64,000 bases of DNA. It comes from Penicillium oxalicum (Eukaryota; Ascomycota; Eurotiomycetes; Eurotiales; Aspergillaceae). Numbering within the stretch: position 1 is the first letter of the stretch; the number at the start of each line of letters is the position of its first letter. The translations under genes and the position numbers were made by a program. Shown here piece after piece: positions 46,969-59,037 of this stretch. Location: positions 1,054,001 to 1,118,000 of the forward strand of contig NC_064650.1 in assembly GCF_001723175.1 (NCBI RefSeq), given 5' to 3'. The notes under the pieces are model-generated. The model ran no database searches. It had not been told where the DNA came from and worked only from the letters and a program-made list of their open reading frames with translations.

Positions 46969-49865
46969 GGTTGTGTGGTGAAGGGATTCGGCACACCGAA
47001 TCAGCCTTAGATATAAAGGGATAGAGAGGGAAACAGTCTAAGCTGTTAAGTATGACGAGATGAGCCAATGATCCGCGGCCGTGCGCAGCAATGGTTAGGT
47101 CGAAGGCTATGCGGGTGTGGAAGATGGTGTTGGTAAGGGAAGAAACTTTTCCGCGAAGGAAGGTTGTTGGTGCTATCACGTGACCAGTCTGCTTCCAGGG
47201 ACCCGAACATGACCCGCTCCGCCAGCGACGCAGTAGCCGGTGAAGTGCCGTGGGTTGAGGACTCGAGGTTCTGCTTTGTCCACGAGTAGTGGGGCGTAGC
47301 ATCTATCAATCAAAGGGAAGAGTTAAGGATTTTACATGAAATTGCAGGTAGCTTCGCGCTCCTGGTCATGGTGAAATGTATGTCGAATTTTGAGTCAACC
47401 GCAAACCAACTTGTTAAATGTCAGATCTCGCCGGTTACTGTACCATGCCTGATCCCACTCGCGCTCACGGCCGCCCTCGGAAACTTTCTGATCAATGACT
47501 TAGTTAAAAGAATATCTTGACTATCAGGACAAATTAAACCCTATGGGTACAAGTCGCCCAACTCATGTTTATATTTGATATATATCTGGATCGACTGAAC
47601 GCCATGTCCGAGCGGAGAACGATGGGAGCACCGGATTCGTATCGATATATATCAACCCATGCGTCAACTGAAACGCACCCCCACGCAATTACCACCTTGA
47701 AGGTATCCAATAAAAACGACGCTCGTACACACCTACCTACCCAACTGGGTGGATGTCATGAAACTCATCTAGGTCAGATACCTCCCATACTGATATCCTC
47801 ATCTATTCCCGCCTCTAGCCCTGGCATTTGAACCTTTAAGTCCTATGTAGTGCATTCCAACATAAATTCCATATATTGGAGGTCTGTCAGTAGTAGTAAG
47901 TTAGAATCCTTTCCCCGTAGCATGATGCAGTTACATATCCCGGTCAATGGGTGTTCAAGGTCAAGAGTTCACCATTTCACCTGGCAGATGGTTTCACAAC
48001 TCCACATGGCCCGAAATAATGCCCAACTTAAGCCCAATTCCTGATATCTAGGTGGATGCAGCTGGAGAGAGGATTTCTCGACGTTGAATGGGACGATCGG
48101 TTATGATCATGTACTGGAAAATTGGGAACTTGATAATTCCACCTAAACCATCCATTCCATATCATATTCAAACCTAAGACGACAAGATGAGGCCAGCAAG
48201 AGTTTTTCCGATTCTCAATTTTTCGATTTCAGGTGCCAAAAGCTAAGCAAACCAGGGCAAAAAGCGTAAGAGGGAACAGCCTTAGAGCCAGAGAGAAAGC
48301 CTGTCAAGCCCGGAAGCTGGAGGAGGAGACTATGAATATCTCCAGCGGCCCACTTAGGAACCTCAAGTCAAGGCCACATGCGGATGAAAAATGGTTGCGA
48401 AAATCAATATAGTGATCAGACGCGAGTACCCAGCAATCAACGCCAACCCCCCCTGCTGTGACAATATAATATCCACCAAACTCGAGTGTAAGCTGGCGGT
48501 ATCTGCGCTCCGATGGCAGCCCAAGAAAAAAAAAATCAAGTCCAGATGCCCGAGGCAGATAGCAGCAAAAGTATCAATGAGAGGACATATCATTGAAATG
48601 GAATCATCGCGATAAAAGAATGTGTGGCACCCTCCTATGCTCCCTGCGCAAAGCAACCAAAGTGATCGAATAGAAGATGGTCCGCACCGTGAAAACGCCT
48701 TCCATTGCAAGTTCTGCCCCGCTCATCCGGCCAGTGGCTGATGCGAAGACACCGGGGCCAGTAAGGGTGCCTTTGAAAGGGAGGATATATAGATGATGAT
48801 GAGCCTCCTATACCAGCCGTCTTGAAACGCCACCCACATGCAGTGAGCCGGATGCCGTCATGGCCGCGACACTGCCAGGAAGAAAACCAACGCCTTGCAC
48901 GGACCAGGAGGGCGAAGAAGCGCAAAAGTCACCAAAGCCAAACAACAAGAGAAATGGGTGGATGAAGATTGATAGCGAACCAATTAGGCAAGAGTTGAGA
49001 GAAAGCAGAAGACGGATGAGCAATGTCAGGTCCTGCCCTGCGCAAGAGTTCCTGCAGCGAACAGAAGATTTGTAACTATAGAGCATAGGAAAGACGAAAC
49101 GAAGCCAACGGGATCCCCAATCCCCAATAAATCAAATGAAGATGCATCGATAAAAGCAAGGCGAGTGTTAGTGGGAAGCACGGCTCGAGGTGGTGTTGAA
49201 TGACCAAAGTCCGAGCCCACAATCCCCGTGAGATATTTCGAGCCATACAGGGGCTGCGTCGAGTGCTAGTTGAACTTTCAAGGAATTTGATGGAGGAAGA
49301 CCAGATAAACAATACGCATAACAAGATAAGCGAAAAGCGAAACTAGCACAGGGGTATGGAGGTATTGTTGAACAACGCGAATACTGAGACAAAATGAGAA
49401 CGCATGGACTATGCGTCGCTGTGCCCCAACCGTGATAAGAATACAAGCTGGTAATGACCTGATGATGCAAATCCTTCCGAGGGATATTAAGAAAATAGTG
49501 AATGGAGAAGGAAAGAGCGCCCCGAGTTCCCATGCAATGAACAGAGAGAAAAAAAAAGAAAAAAAAAGAGAAAATAGAAGCCGACAACAGCAAGTAACAA
49601 TTTGAAGGGCCACCAAAAGCCACGTCAAGCGAGCAAGTTGAGCGAAAGACAACATGGGAAGAAAGAAAAAAGCGAACCGTGACGCAGGAACAGCTGGAAA
49701 ATCAAAGTGCCCGAATTGCAATGCTCCCGAGAGTGATGCAGCCGCCGAATGCTGATTCTAGCTCGCAAATCGAAAGGAACCCCCTAGTGCGCCAGATGTC
49801 CCGGATTCATTCGTCAAACGTGCCGGGCATTACCTCGAATGTTGTGATATTAAGTGAGGCGACCT
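46969..49865. other. Spacer of 2.9 kb between mrps35 and whi3
   Basis: No gene is recognised. The first 400 bases should be the mrps35 promoter. The whi3 3' UTR enters from the right, including a 32-base purine run on the + strand (49543-49574), which is pyrimidine-rich in the transcript. Confidence 0.45.
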
Positions 49866-51710
49866 CTAGCGACCCATCATGTAGTCTGGGTAGAAGGTGT
49901 TGTAGCCGTTCAGGTTCGGGCCAGCATTATTGCCAGCAGGGGGGCCATGAGGCGGAGGCGACATCATGAGCGGGTTCCCTCCGTTGGTACGGATGCCGAG
50001 ACCGGAGTTGTGGTTGAAACCACCGTTGCCGACCACGGCGTGTGGGTGACCGTTACCGTGGGCACCGTGGAGAGCGTTGCCATTCCGCATCGGCATGGGC
50101 ATCGCAAGCCCCGGGGGCGCCGCCAGACCAGGAGGAGGTCCGCTGACCGAGGAGAACATGTGACTGTGCATACCGCTGAGGTTGTTGCCTCCCGGAGTGA
50201 TCCCGGGGGCTTGGAGGACATTGGATGCGCTCATACTGCCAGGTTGTCCCGATCGAACACCAAGGGGGTTCTTCGAGAAGCTAAGACGGATGCCAGTCTT
50301 CACGCTGTTGGACAGCTTGTAGCCGTAAAGCTCGTTGAGTGTCTTGCTGGCCATGGCCACCTCGTCAAATTCAACAAAGCACATGGGACCGTTTTGCTTG
50401 TTGCGGAAACACAGTCGCTTGTATCCGCGCTGCTTGGAGAAGAGGGCCTTGAGTTCTTCCTCCGAAGTGTCGGGCGGCAGATTGCCCACGTAGAGCGTGT
50501 TGCAAGGAGGGTTCAAATCGTTGGGATTCGCAGCTGGGAGGCTGTGACGAGGGGTGTGCTGGCCACCACCGTACGGATAACCCTGACCGTGACCATGTCC
50601 GCCGGGGTAGGCCGAGGACGGACCACTGACACTACCCATACGCTGTCCGGCTCCATTCGAGGAATAGTTGGGCAAGGGCGGAGAAGACATGGCAGTTGAC
50701 AACGAGAGATTAGCAAAGCGACTGGTCGGAATCTGAGGGTTGGTCGACCGCCGTGGGGCCGAGACCGAGGCGGAATGGCCGTTCTCCGCGTAGCCCACTG
50801 GATCCTTGAGCAACTCCCCAGTCTCCTCGTCCGGATCTTCATCGATCATCGATTTGCCAGTCACTCGCGGAAGGTCACCGACTCCGTTGCCGATCGGCGA
50901 CTGTGGTGAGAAAAGACTGTGGAGGCGCGAGCCGGAGTCGGATGCCGAAGGTAGACCCTCGCCTATGGCCTGAGAAGGGTTCACCGAAGACAGCCTCTCA
51001 AGACTTTGGAACGTACCGTTAAAACGAGAGGACTGCCGCGAGAGATGACCATTGGAGGGGACGCTCCCCAAGAGACCACGGCTGTTGGTGTGGTCTATTG
51101 TGTTGCGGCGTGCATTCGAAAGGCTCGATCCTACCGGACCCGGGTACATTTCCACGACCATGTTGGCATCGTTCTTGGAGTTTGGTTTGCCGTCCAGGAG
51201 AGCACGAGCCTCCTCAGCGGCAGGAAGAGTGTTGAAACGGGCGATCGCGCTGAGGAACCCTTCGTCTTCCGGGTTGTCGGATGTCACAAAATCGGCATCC
51301 ACAAAGTCTTTGGCAAAGAGCAACATGCTGCGAAGGGCTTCTCGACTTGTGTTCCGAGGCAACTTGCGCATCAAAATGGCACCGCCACCGCCGGTGCGCC
51401 CAAGGCCATTCAGGCCTTGGAAATTTCGGTCTGAGTCGCTGAGGCGCATTCCGCTGTCGAAGGAGGAAGAAGCGCTCAGGGGCGAAAAAGGATAAGTGAA
51501 AGTGGGAGCTAAAGATGTAGGAGCTTGAGACACGCTTGGGCTGTAGACGTCGGTCGACATCGCATGCTGAGTTGTCGGGGCCGTTGGAGAAGAGGAGGAT
51601 GAGAGCGGATGCTGTGGTGGCGATGAACCAGAAGACACAGACTCGGTGCGCTGTGCCGTACTAAAGGAGCCGGGACTCGTTCGAGTGGACTGATTCGAGC
51701 TGCCGCTCAT
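49866..51710 (-). CDS. whi3: Whi3-like RNA-binding protein
   Basis: RRM protein of the Whi3 type, which binds mRNAs such as G1 cyclin transcripts, forms condensates and controls nuclear division and polarity. A single exon encodes 614 residues. Residues 1-100 are S/T/P/Q-rich and disordered. A degenerate RRM-like fold lies at about 111-178 (AILMRKLPRNTSREALRSML). A long serine/glycine-rich linker follows. The canonical RRM is at about 404-482, with RNP2 as LYVGNL and RNP1-like GPMCFVEF, then YGYKL and IRLSFSKNPLGVR. This C-terminal RRM is the most Whi3-like feature. The tail is G/N/P-rich and ends FYPDYMMGR. The frame is open 61 codons upstream but without an ATG, so MSGSSNQ is taken as the start. 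Long disordered arms agree with a condensate-forming role, which is inference here. Confidence 0.88.
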   Translation of the reverse strand: MSGSSNQSTRTSPGSFSTAQRTESVSSGSSPPQHPLSSSSSPTAPTTQHAMSTDVYSPSVSQAPTSLAPTFTYPFSPLSASSSFDSGMRLSDSDRNFQGLNGLGRTGGGGAILMRKLPRNTSREALRSMLLFAKDFVDADFVTSDNPEDEGFLSAIARFNTLPAAEEARALLDGKPNSKNDANMVVEMYPGPVGSSLSNARRNTIDHTNSRGLLGSVPSNGHLSRQSSRFNGTFQSLERLSSVNPSQAIGEGLPSASDSGSRLHSLFSPQSPIGNGVGDLPRVTGKSMIDEDPDEETGELLKDPVGYAENGHSASVSAPRRSTNPQIPTSRFANLSLSTAMSSPPLPNYSSNGAGQRMGSVSGPSSAYPGGHGHGQGYPYGGGQHTPRHSLPAANPNDLNPPCNTLYVGNLPPDTSEEELKALFSKQRGYKRLCFRNKQNGPMCFVEFDEVAMASKTLNELYGYKLSNSVKTGIRLSFSKNPLGVRSGQPGSMSASNVLQAPGITPGGNNLSGMHSHMFSSVSGPPPGLAAPPGLAMPMPMRNGNALHGAHGNGHPHAVVGNGGFNHNSGLGIRTNGGNPLMMSPPPHGPPAGNNAGPNLNGYNTFYPDYMMGR

Positions 51711-54700
51711 CGGTAATCTGGACGGAGACAATCGGCGTTCGCGACACAGGAAGAATGATTGTGAAGCGGGAAAACGAGAGGGTAGAAGAGACCCGCGCCA
51801 GGCAAAACGTCCCTTTTTCAACCGCGATTCGAAAAATGTGTGCGCGCGCGCCAGAGATTTATGCGATCGAGAGGATGACTTGAAGAAGCGCACTTGGCAA
51901 CGTCGTGGAAGCGCGATTTAGCGGTGCAGCCGAGTATAGAGTTCGCGGATGGATGCACGGCTCATCGAAGCTGCGAATGGTGGCGCGCGAGTGGATGACG
52001 GGATCTCCTTTATCTGCGAATGATGCGATCGGCGCAGGTGGGCGCGGCGAGCGGGTCACGGAAGAGGGGAAAGGGCAAGATGATAAGTGTTGATGAGATG
52101 GAAAGAGAGGTCCCTCGAGATGGATGTAGACCGATGACACAGGATGCACGGTGGATGAAGGAGCTCGAGGCCGACGAGGCGAGAGGGGTGGGAAAGAATT
52201 GGAAGGGTGAAGGGGGAGGGGGGGAGAGGGAGATCAGAAGTGAGAGAAAAGAGGCCGGAACGGTCGAGTGCTAGTCCACAAGTGCCAGATCCATGGATCT
52301 GTTTGCACGACGCGACCGCACAGGACAGATGGGATACGGGGAAGTGGTCTCGAGGGTACTAAGCAGCAGGCGGGAAATATCGCGGAATGCAATGTAGTCT
52401 CTGTCAATATTACAGTACCTTGTTCTACGATTACACCACGCCGACCGTCTTGCGCCGCCGCTTGCAGAACGTGGAGTGCGTGCCCCGAAAGCCGGGAATG
52501 CCCCGGTTTTCTGGCCTGCCTCTTTAGGGGATCATGGGGGGAGAGAAGACACTTCTCGGTCCGCTCGAGGGCCACGAGCAGACCCCGGTTGTCACTCGAT
52601 CACGAGGAAGGCTGTCTTGAACGACACTTGCACAGTATCTCACGAATTTTTTTTTCTTGAAAGGGGACACCACAGTCTCCCGAGGGGATTCTAGAAACAA
52701 ATTGCGGCTGCTGCGGCCTTCCGTCGAATGTCTCCCCGTCTGTGCACGACCCTGCCCATTGTTACAAAAGGTTAGCTGCACACGGAACTTCGAACTTCGC
52801 CCAGCTATACCTCGGTCTGTGAGGGACAAACTCTGCCGCATGCATTCAAAGAGCACGCATCCATTCCCGCCCGCCAGTTGAAGTCAAACAACCCAGTCGT
52901 CCTCTGCCGCCAGTTTGAAAGAGCCAAGATCAACCCTGATCGATTGAGTCAAGTGGGATGGCTGCACGAATGGAAATCAACGTCTAGATCGAGGCTTACT
53001 GCAGGAGCTTCCACAGATTGACAGGGCCCCCGAGGCGAGACCATGCCCGCAAGAATTCATCTGGCGCTGGACTGCATGGCTTTGAGTCACGCACATGGAG
53101 CCGGGTTGTCGTGTCTTAACCCTATGTCTCTGCCGCACCGACCAGACTACATCGGTGACTTTGGCGAGTTGACAACCTCATACGATGAAGTTCATAGGAT
53201 GAGCATTGAGTACTGGTCAATGAGTAGTACTCTTCAGTACTAGGTAACCACAGTGGCACTGTTCTGTACAGTTGGACAGTACAACTTAGGCCGCCGGACT
53301 GGTATATTGTACACATACGCTCTTGCGTCCAATTGAAGTGAGAGCCCTCGGCACTTGGAAATGATGACGGAGATTACAGCTCATCGAACATTAGAGGTGG
53401 TGCAGAATCGGTACCTTGGCATCCACGCTTTCAGGATGATCTCCTTCGAGGCTATCCCGGCGGTCATGTATCATGTTGTTGTACAAAGAATCGGATCAAC
53501 GGAGCCTAGATACCTCATCGGGTAGCACGCTGGACTCAACCAGCTTGACTGCTGGCGTCGCCTTGCTCTGCGACTTTGCGCCTGTGCCATGGCTCGTCAC
53601 GTCCAGAGCCAGGAATAGACAGTGCTCAGCGAGAGCAACGAAGCCGGCAACCAGGATGGAGACTGTCCGCCTCACGTCCTCCCAGACGTAGGTATCAAGC
53701 GGACCATGTTATAGCGATCATATGATCGGAATCGAGTCCTCAACATCTCTCTCTCGAGACATACTCATCAACGGGTGCTGTCGTCCACTGGTATGTGGCA
53801 TGAACCCCCCACAGTATAATGGGGAGATTGATAAAGACCGTGGACGTGGACGTGGACTGCTGTCCAGATGCCCAATGTCGATGCGACCCGTTGAACTCTC
53901 CAAAGAACCCACACTGCTCGGTCTCGTATGATGGCAGTCACAGCACGGTCCCTGGACTCTCTTCTGCCCCCCCCTTCAGCTCCGCTTGCCCCCCAAAAAT
54001 CACCTCATCCGTGGAAGATGCAAACTCAAAACACAAGCGATCCTGCAGGGCGGCTGACCAATTGCCACGGGATCCGACCCACCTCTGGTCCTGGATTGGC
54101 TGCCGGTCGGCGATGGCTTGGGCTTATCGACGGTTGCTGGGGGGGCGGTGCGGGTCTCTGGTTGGGCCGTGGCCCCAACCGCGACGCGATGAAAGTGTCT
54201 TGGGGCAACCACGGGGTTCCCGATCAGGCCTAGTCGCCTTTCACTGGACCTGTTTCCAGCAGTGGTGCCTGGGAAGTTAAGCAGCAGTCACAAGCGCGTC
54301 AGCCAGGTCTCCACAGAGGGCTGGAAAGCTCCGGTCATCATGGACGATAACACGAGACTCGTGTGACGGTCAACGGGTCCAAGGCACTGGTCGGGAACAC
54401 TGTTCCGAGACGAGGCCTGTTTAATGAGGAACGAAGCAGGAAAGGTCTACTTAGGTCTGGCCTTAGGTCAGTGTAGACCTCTTGGCGCACGGAGAGGCAG
54501 TGTCGTTAAGCCTTCGCACGTTCACCTCGGACGGCGAGGTGAAACCGTGATGAAATACAATCGCGCATAGCCAAAGTTAATCTGCGTGGGAACTACGTTG
54601 TCGGCGCCGATGCCGTCCGCAGTGCGAACGGGCAGCTCGAGCGCCTTGACTAAGTAGACGGTTCATATCTGTCAGCGTGACCCCTCCCCCAATGGACCGC

Positions 54701-55155
54701 GTTCTCTGGTGACAACCAGATACTGCCACTGTGGAAAGAGTACGATGAGGCATTATAACTCAAGGTTTGCCTATCCGGCGCACAACTCCAAATGGAGAGG
54801 CGTGATACACCGCGGCAATGTTGTTCACATAATATACAGGATTGTAGAACCGTCAACACGAGCTCGGTAGTCACTCTTCACTAACAACAAAATCTTTGCC
54901 ACAAGAATCCAGTTTCGCAAAGAGAAATAAACGCCGGAAATGCCGAAGATAAAAAAAAAAGAAAAGTGTATCGAGTTGTACAGGGGACGGCTGTCTCCTC
55001 GGGATTCTCGTTTCTCGTTGGGAGGTTGTTTGACATCAACTGCTGACTCTCTCCTGCATAGCAAGTTTTGGGACCGAAAGCAATATGCTTGGTTTGCAGA
55101 TGAGAGCTCATCTAGGTTGAAATGCGCGTGTCAGAGAAAAGGCGACATGCACGCA
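51711..55155. other. Spacer of 3.4 kb between whi3 and mrps16
   Basis: The right-hand side of whi3 should hold its promoter and a long leader. No reading frame has recognisable content. A TACTAGGTA-type motif occurs at 53237-53244. The mrps16 3' UTR enters near 55 kb, with an A-rich run on the + strand at 54949-54964. Confidence 0.45.
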
Positions 55156-55766
55156 TCACGCCTTGTGAAAGGTCGTGGGCTTCGGTTCAACGAGACCAGC
55201 CTGGTTATCATAAGAAGTCAGTTCAACCAGTATAAAACACCGACAGAAATAAAAAGTCGAAGGAAATAGCACACGTGCTACCAAGCCTCTCCTCATCCAC
55301 AGGTCATCAAGAGATTCAAGCGATTGCGACGTACCATGCTCATCAGCTTCCACACGGGATCGCTTGGCTGGGCACCAACACCGAGCCAGTATTGAGCGCG
55401 TGCCCGGTCTAGTGCGACCTCTTTGTAAGGACGTGCTTGAGCATTCTCGTCATAAAGATTTGTGGGTCGCTTGGGGATGGGGTTGTAGGTGCCGATAACC
55501 TCGAGGGGTTTCGCGCCGCGCGCAGACCTATTGAACACGCCGTCAGCTTCTGGGAAGATACACGACTGGGAGCCTGCTCAAAGCCGCATTGATCCAGGAC
55601 AAGCTGACAATGGCCGTCGCTCATGGTGATACTGCAGATGGAACCGCGGCTAAGGGAGCCCAGCAAATGGCGGGATCGTCATCACGTACCGGGCCTGCGC
55701 AACCACGATGTTGTAGAAAGGTGTATGCTTATTGCCGAAGCGCGCCAGACGAATTCGAAGAACCAT
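55156..55766 (-). CDS. mrps16: Mitochondrial ribosomal protein bS16m
   Basis: Bacterial-type S16 protein of the mitochondrial small subunit. Three exons on the minus strand (55766-55690, 55527-55335, 55200-55156) give 104 residues with consistent phases. The N-terminus MVLRIRLARFGNKHTPFYNI is the classic S16 start. KPLEVIGTYNPIPKRP and ALDRARAQYWLGVGAQPSDPV follow, and the third exon adds a short AGLVEPKP-type tail. The S16 start serves without a separate presequence, as is usual for fungal mS16. It lies head to head with the NAD(P)HX epimerase gene. Confidence 0.93.
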
Positions 55767-56085
55767 ATTGTCGTGATTGGGTGCAATCTGCGTTGGACTG
55801 AAGATGTCTCTCACCGTTCGAGATCCCTAGAGTTCCTCCGCAAAAGTTCACGAGGCCCCGGCAGAATGGTTGTTCCGCGATCATCTCTATTAGGCTTAGC
55901 GTCAGCGGAGACATGATGCAATGGGTTTGTATAGTTGACACGCCGTAAAGTCATTGATCCAATAACTTGTTCCATGCTTTAAATCCCAGTCAGATCAGAA
56001 ATCATATTGTACGAGATACCCTTGTGAAGCTAGGCCCATATACGTGACTGTTGTTTGGAATCGAGAATATCAACCTGTGCGTTGC
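55767..56085. promoter_or_regulatory. Short divergent promoter, mrps16 and nnr1
   Basis: Only about 320 bases separate the mrps16 ATG from the upstream nnr1 ATG, or about 400 from the downstream one. Both promoters must fit here, so shared control is likely. Confidence 0.55.
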
Positions 56086-57197
56086 ATGTTTCGTTCGGCT
56101 TGGTCCAGACGTTTCCGGGTTCCACGCTTTCAACTGTCCACCGTCATTCGATACAACAAAGCTGCCAACATGTCTTTGAAGGTAGGAGCGATTTCGCTCT
56201 TCCGGGATATTGAAATCTCCACTGACAGCTTAATGGAAAATACAGGCACTTTCTGCAAAAGATGCAGCAGCTCTTGATAAGGACCTTATGGACGTCAACA
56301 TCGGCGGATGGTCCCTTGACCAGCTTATGGAGCTGGCTGGCCTGTCCGTTTCTCAAGCAGGTCGGTTCAAGCAGCTGTCTCCACGGGCCATAAGCAGTGG
56401 CTGTGATACTGACACTGTAATTCAGTTTGGAGAATGCACCCTTTGAGCCAAGGAAAGAAAATTCTTGTCGTGTGTGGACCCGGGAACAACGGTACGCAAG
56501 CCCCCAGTCCTTCTTCAGAAGCTGGAATAGGTCTCGCGGGCTATTTGAACTAAGTGGCTTGACTCAAATAGGTGGTGATGGTCTTGTGGCTGCACGACAC
56601 CTCAAGCACTATGGCTACGAGCCTACAGTGTACTACCCCAAGGAAGGCAAGAATGAGCTTTACCAAGTATGCACTGTCTATACCTGCAAATCCACCAGAA
56701 TCCCATCTACTAACAGCATTTCTACAATATTCAAGCGTCTCAAAACCCAACTCAACACCCTCGCGATTCCCTTCACTGATGATATGACCTCGGAGCTATC
56801 CCGATCCGACCTCTTGATCGATGCCATCTTTGGCTTCTCATTTGGCGGGCCCCTGCGTGATCCCTTCGGATCTATTATCACGCAGATTGAAAATGCGAAA
56901 ATCCCCGTCCTCAGTGTTGACGCCCCTAGTTCATGGGATATCAACTCCGGTCCGCCCTCTTCCGGGCCCGGGGCGAATTTTATGCCGCAGGCGTTGATCA
57001 GCCTGACCGCGCCAAAGCCCTGTGTCAAGTTCTTCAAGGGCAGACACTTTGTTGGTGGTCGCTTCTTGACGACCGCAATTGCACAAAAGTACGGACTGGT
57101 ATGTCCTGCCTATGAAGGTATTGATCAAGTAGTGGAGGTCTTCAAGGATGGTGACGGCGAATTTCGTTATGCCCCCAAAGAGGAGTCAAAGTATTAA
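56086..57197 (+). CDS. nnr1: NAD(P)H-hydrate epimerase (YjeF_N type), two possible starts
   Basis: Repair enzyme that epimerises damaged NAD(P)HX so that the dehydratase can restore NAD(P)H. From the ATG at 56170 the exons are 56170-56181, 56246-56360, 56426-56491, 56572-56666 and 56736-57197, giving 249 residues. YjeF_N marks: LSAKDAAALDKDLM, GGWSLDQLMELAGLSVSQA, CGPGNNGGDGLVAARHL, IDAIFGFSFGG and VLSVDAPSSWDINSG. An in-frame ATG at 56086 adds 28 residues, starting MFRSAWSRRFRVPRFQLS, rich in arginine and lacking acidic residues: a typical mitochondrial presequence. The short cytosolic form would start at MSLKALSAKD. All family motifs are intact. Confidence 0.94.
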
Positions 57198-59037
57198 AGC
57201 GGACCAATTTGGGGGTTGGTGGCGTTCTATCAGTCCATGTCTCGTATGACGAATGGATGGTTCTACAATTTGGAAAGAAGCTGTCGCGAAGAACCTTATA
57301 CTGCATTTCCTCCAACATCTTATCTAAGCGCAATTGCCCTGGCCGTCTGGAGCTTCGATGAAACCATTCAGAAGTCGCAATTTCAAGTCAAATACTCGCA
57401 CACAGTCTATAGCGGCAACCGACCTTTCGTAGGAGCAAGTAAAAACAGGTAAGGCTACTTGTCAGTTGTCAAACTCGAGATGAGTTTTGCTGTCTTAAGT
57501 GGAGTACATCAGATGAAAGCGTGTGAATGTCTCACTCGTGAGATGGACCCTAGCCTCAAACGAACACGTGTCGGCCAGGAAGAGGCTTGCGGGGGAGGGC
57601 TCGCATATAACCGAGCCTGTTCGCATAAGAATTGACCGGTCTATAAATGATAGTATCCTGTGAACACTCGGCCAATATGTAGCAGTCATCTGTATAGTCG
57701 CAGGTGGTGTTTCTTCTCGCTCGACAAACATGAGCCCGTGTCAAGTATTGAGAAAGAAAACCCCTCCGTTGGAAATCAACGTACACGAGGTGTCAACATG
57801 ATGTGTCGATGTACTTAGATCTGATGCCCGAGAAGCACAAACATTCAGATGTGCTAGGGTGACTTGCAAGCCAGCGGATGTCCACACCACGATGGCCTGA
57901 TGGCTCTCGGCCAAGTTTGCGGTCGCTTTTCCAACCACTATTTTAAGCCTCGGTGTTTCCCGTGGCTCACTGTGCTTGTAGGAGAAGATGGCTTCGACTG
58001 GACAGAATGAATTTGCTGTGTGTGGCTACCTGAGCATGCGCTGCCCACCCCCACCTATGTGTTGGACCTTTGTACTTTGGTTCGAATGTGGAATAAGCTT
58101 ACGGACTATACCGGGCGCTAACAGGGAAATGTAGGTACGATGATTGGTCAACTGATGTGCGATCCTGGATAAAGTGAGAACTTATATACGTACTTACTAC
58201 CTTATGCACGAGGGACGAGGGCTTGGAGCAACTTTCACGGACCGATGTCTGTGGTCGTTCGAGGCCTTCAACGTTCATTTTGCCGCGAGCGCCAGTAAAC
58301 AGTCGGGCTCGGCTGGAGGGGGGGGGGGGGGGGAAAGTTCACGAGTAACCAGGCTTTTGTTTGAAAATCGTTTGACTTCAAACCGTAAAGTCGGAGCCCA
58401 AGGGACCTGGTTCATAATTCGCGGTTGAATGACTCGACCGGAAGGGTTGACGGGGTTTGAAGTTGTAAGCGATCCGCTTCGATTGCCTAGGTCTGGTGGC
58501 TAAATTTACCAGAATAGTTATGGGGCTGATGTTTGCTCGTGTTCATGCATGAGTTAGTGCTAAAACGACACTTACTCAGTCCCACTCGATAGGTAGGTAA
58601 TCGGTTTAGTTCTCCTGGCTCCATCTATTCGGCCACTCCGATGAAGCTAAGCTGCAGCCTGCATATGGATCCATACATGGACCCCTTGAGACCTAAAAAT
58701 TCTCGCCTCTCTAGTTATTTGGTGGGGGTTGAGTCTCACTGATTTACCTAGGTGTATAAATAATGCCATCGCATGATTCTCCTTGGAAAACAAAAAGGCG
58801 TTTGCTTGGAGATTGGTGCTGATTCATCGATTCATTACTGTCGCTTCTTATCTGACAGTCCGGTCTTGAATTTCTTTCCCTCCATCACTTCCAGAGAGCG
58901 TTGCGCATATTTGCAACATCCATTGGATTTAGATATCCTCCATTCATATTTATGGTTCCTACAGCATTGTAGACCTAAATTCTCCAACTCCGCTTGTTTG
59001 TTCTCTCGGGCTTCTGATCATGTTGGAAGCTGTGACC
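57198..59037. other. Spacer of 1.8 kb before the alcohol dehydrogenase gene
   Basis: No gene is seen. A run of 16 G lies at 58318-58333. The right part is the promoter of the dehydrogenase, with a TATAAATA-like element at 58755-58762. Confidence 0.45.

Noticed and set aside
49854..50699. 281-codon plus-strand frame
   Set aside because: It is antisense to the whi3 coding region and has a low-complexity R/V/H composition.
54225..54310. GCCTGGGAAGTTAAGCAGC, vaguely like part of a 5S rRNA
   Set aside because: The remaining conserved 5S positions are absent.
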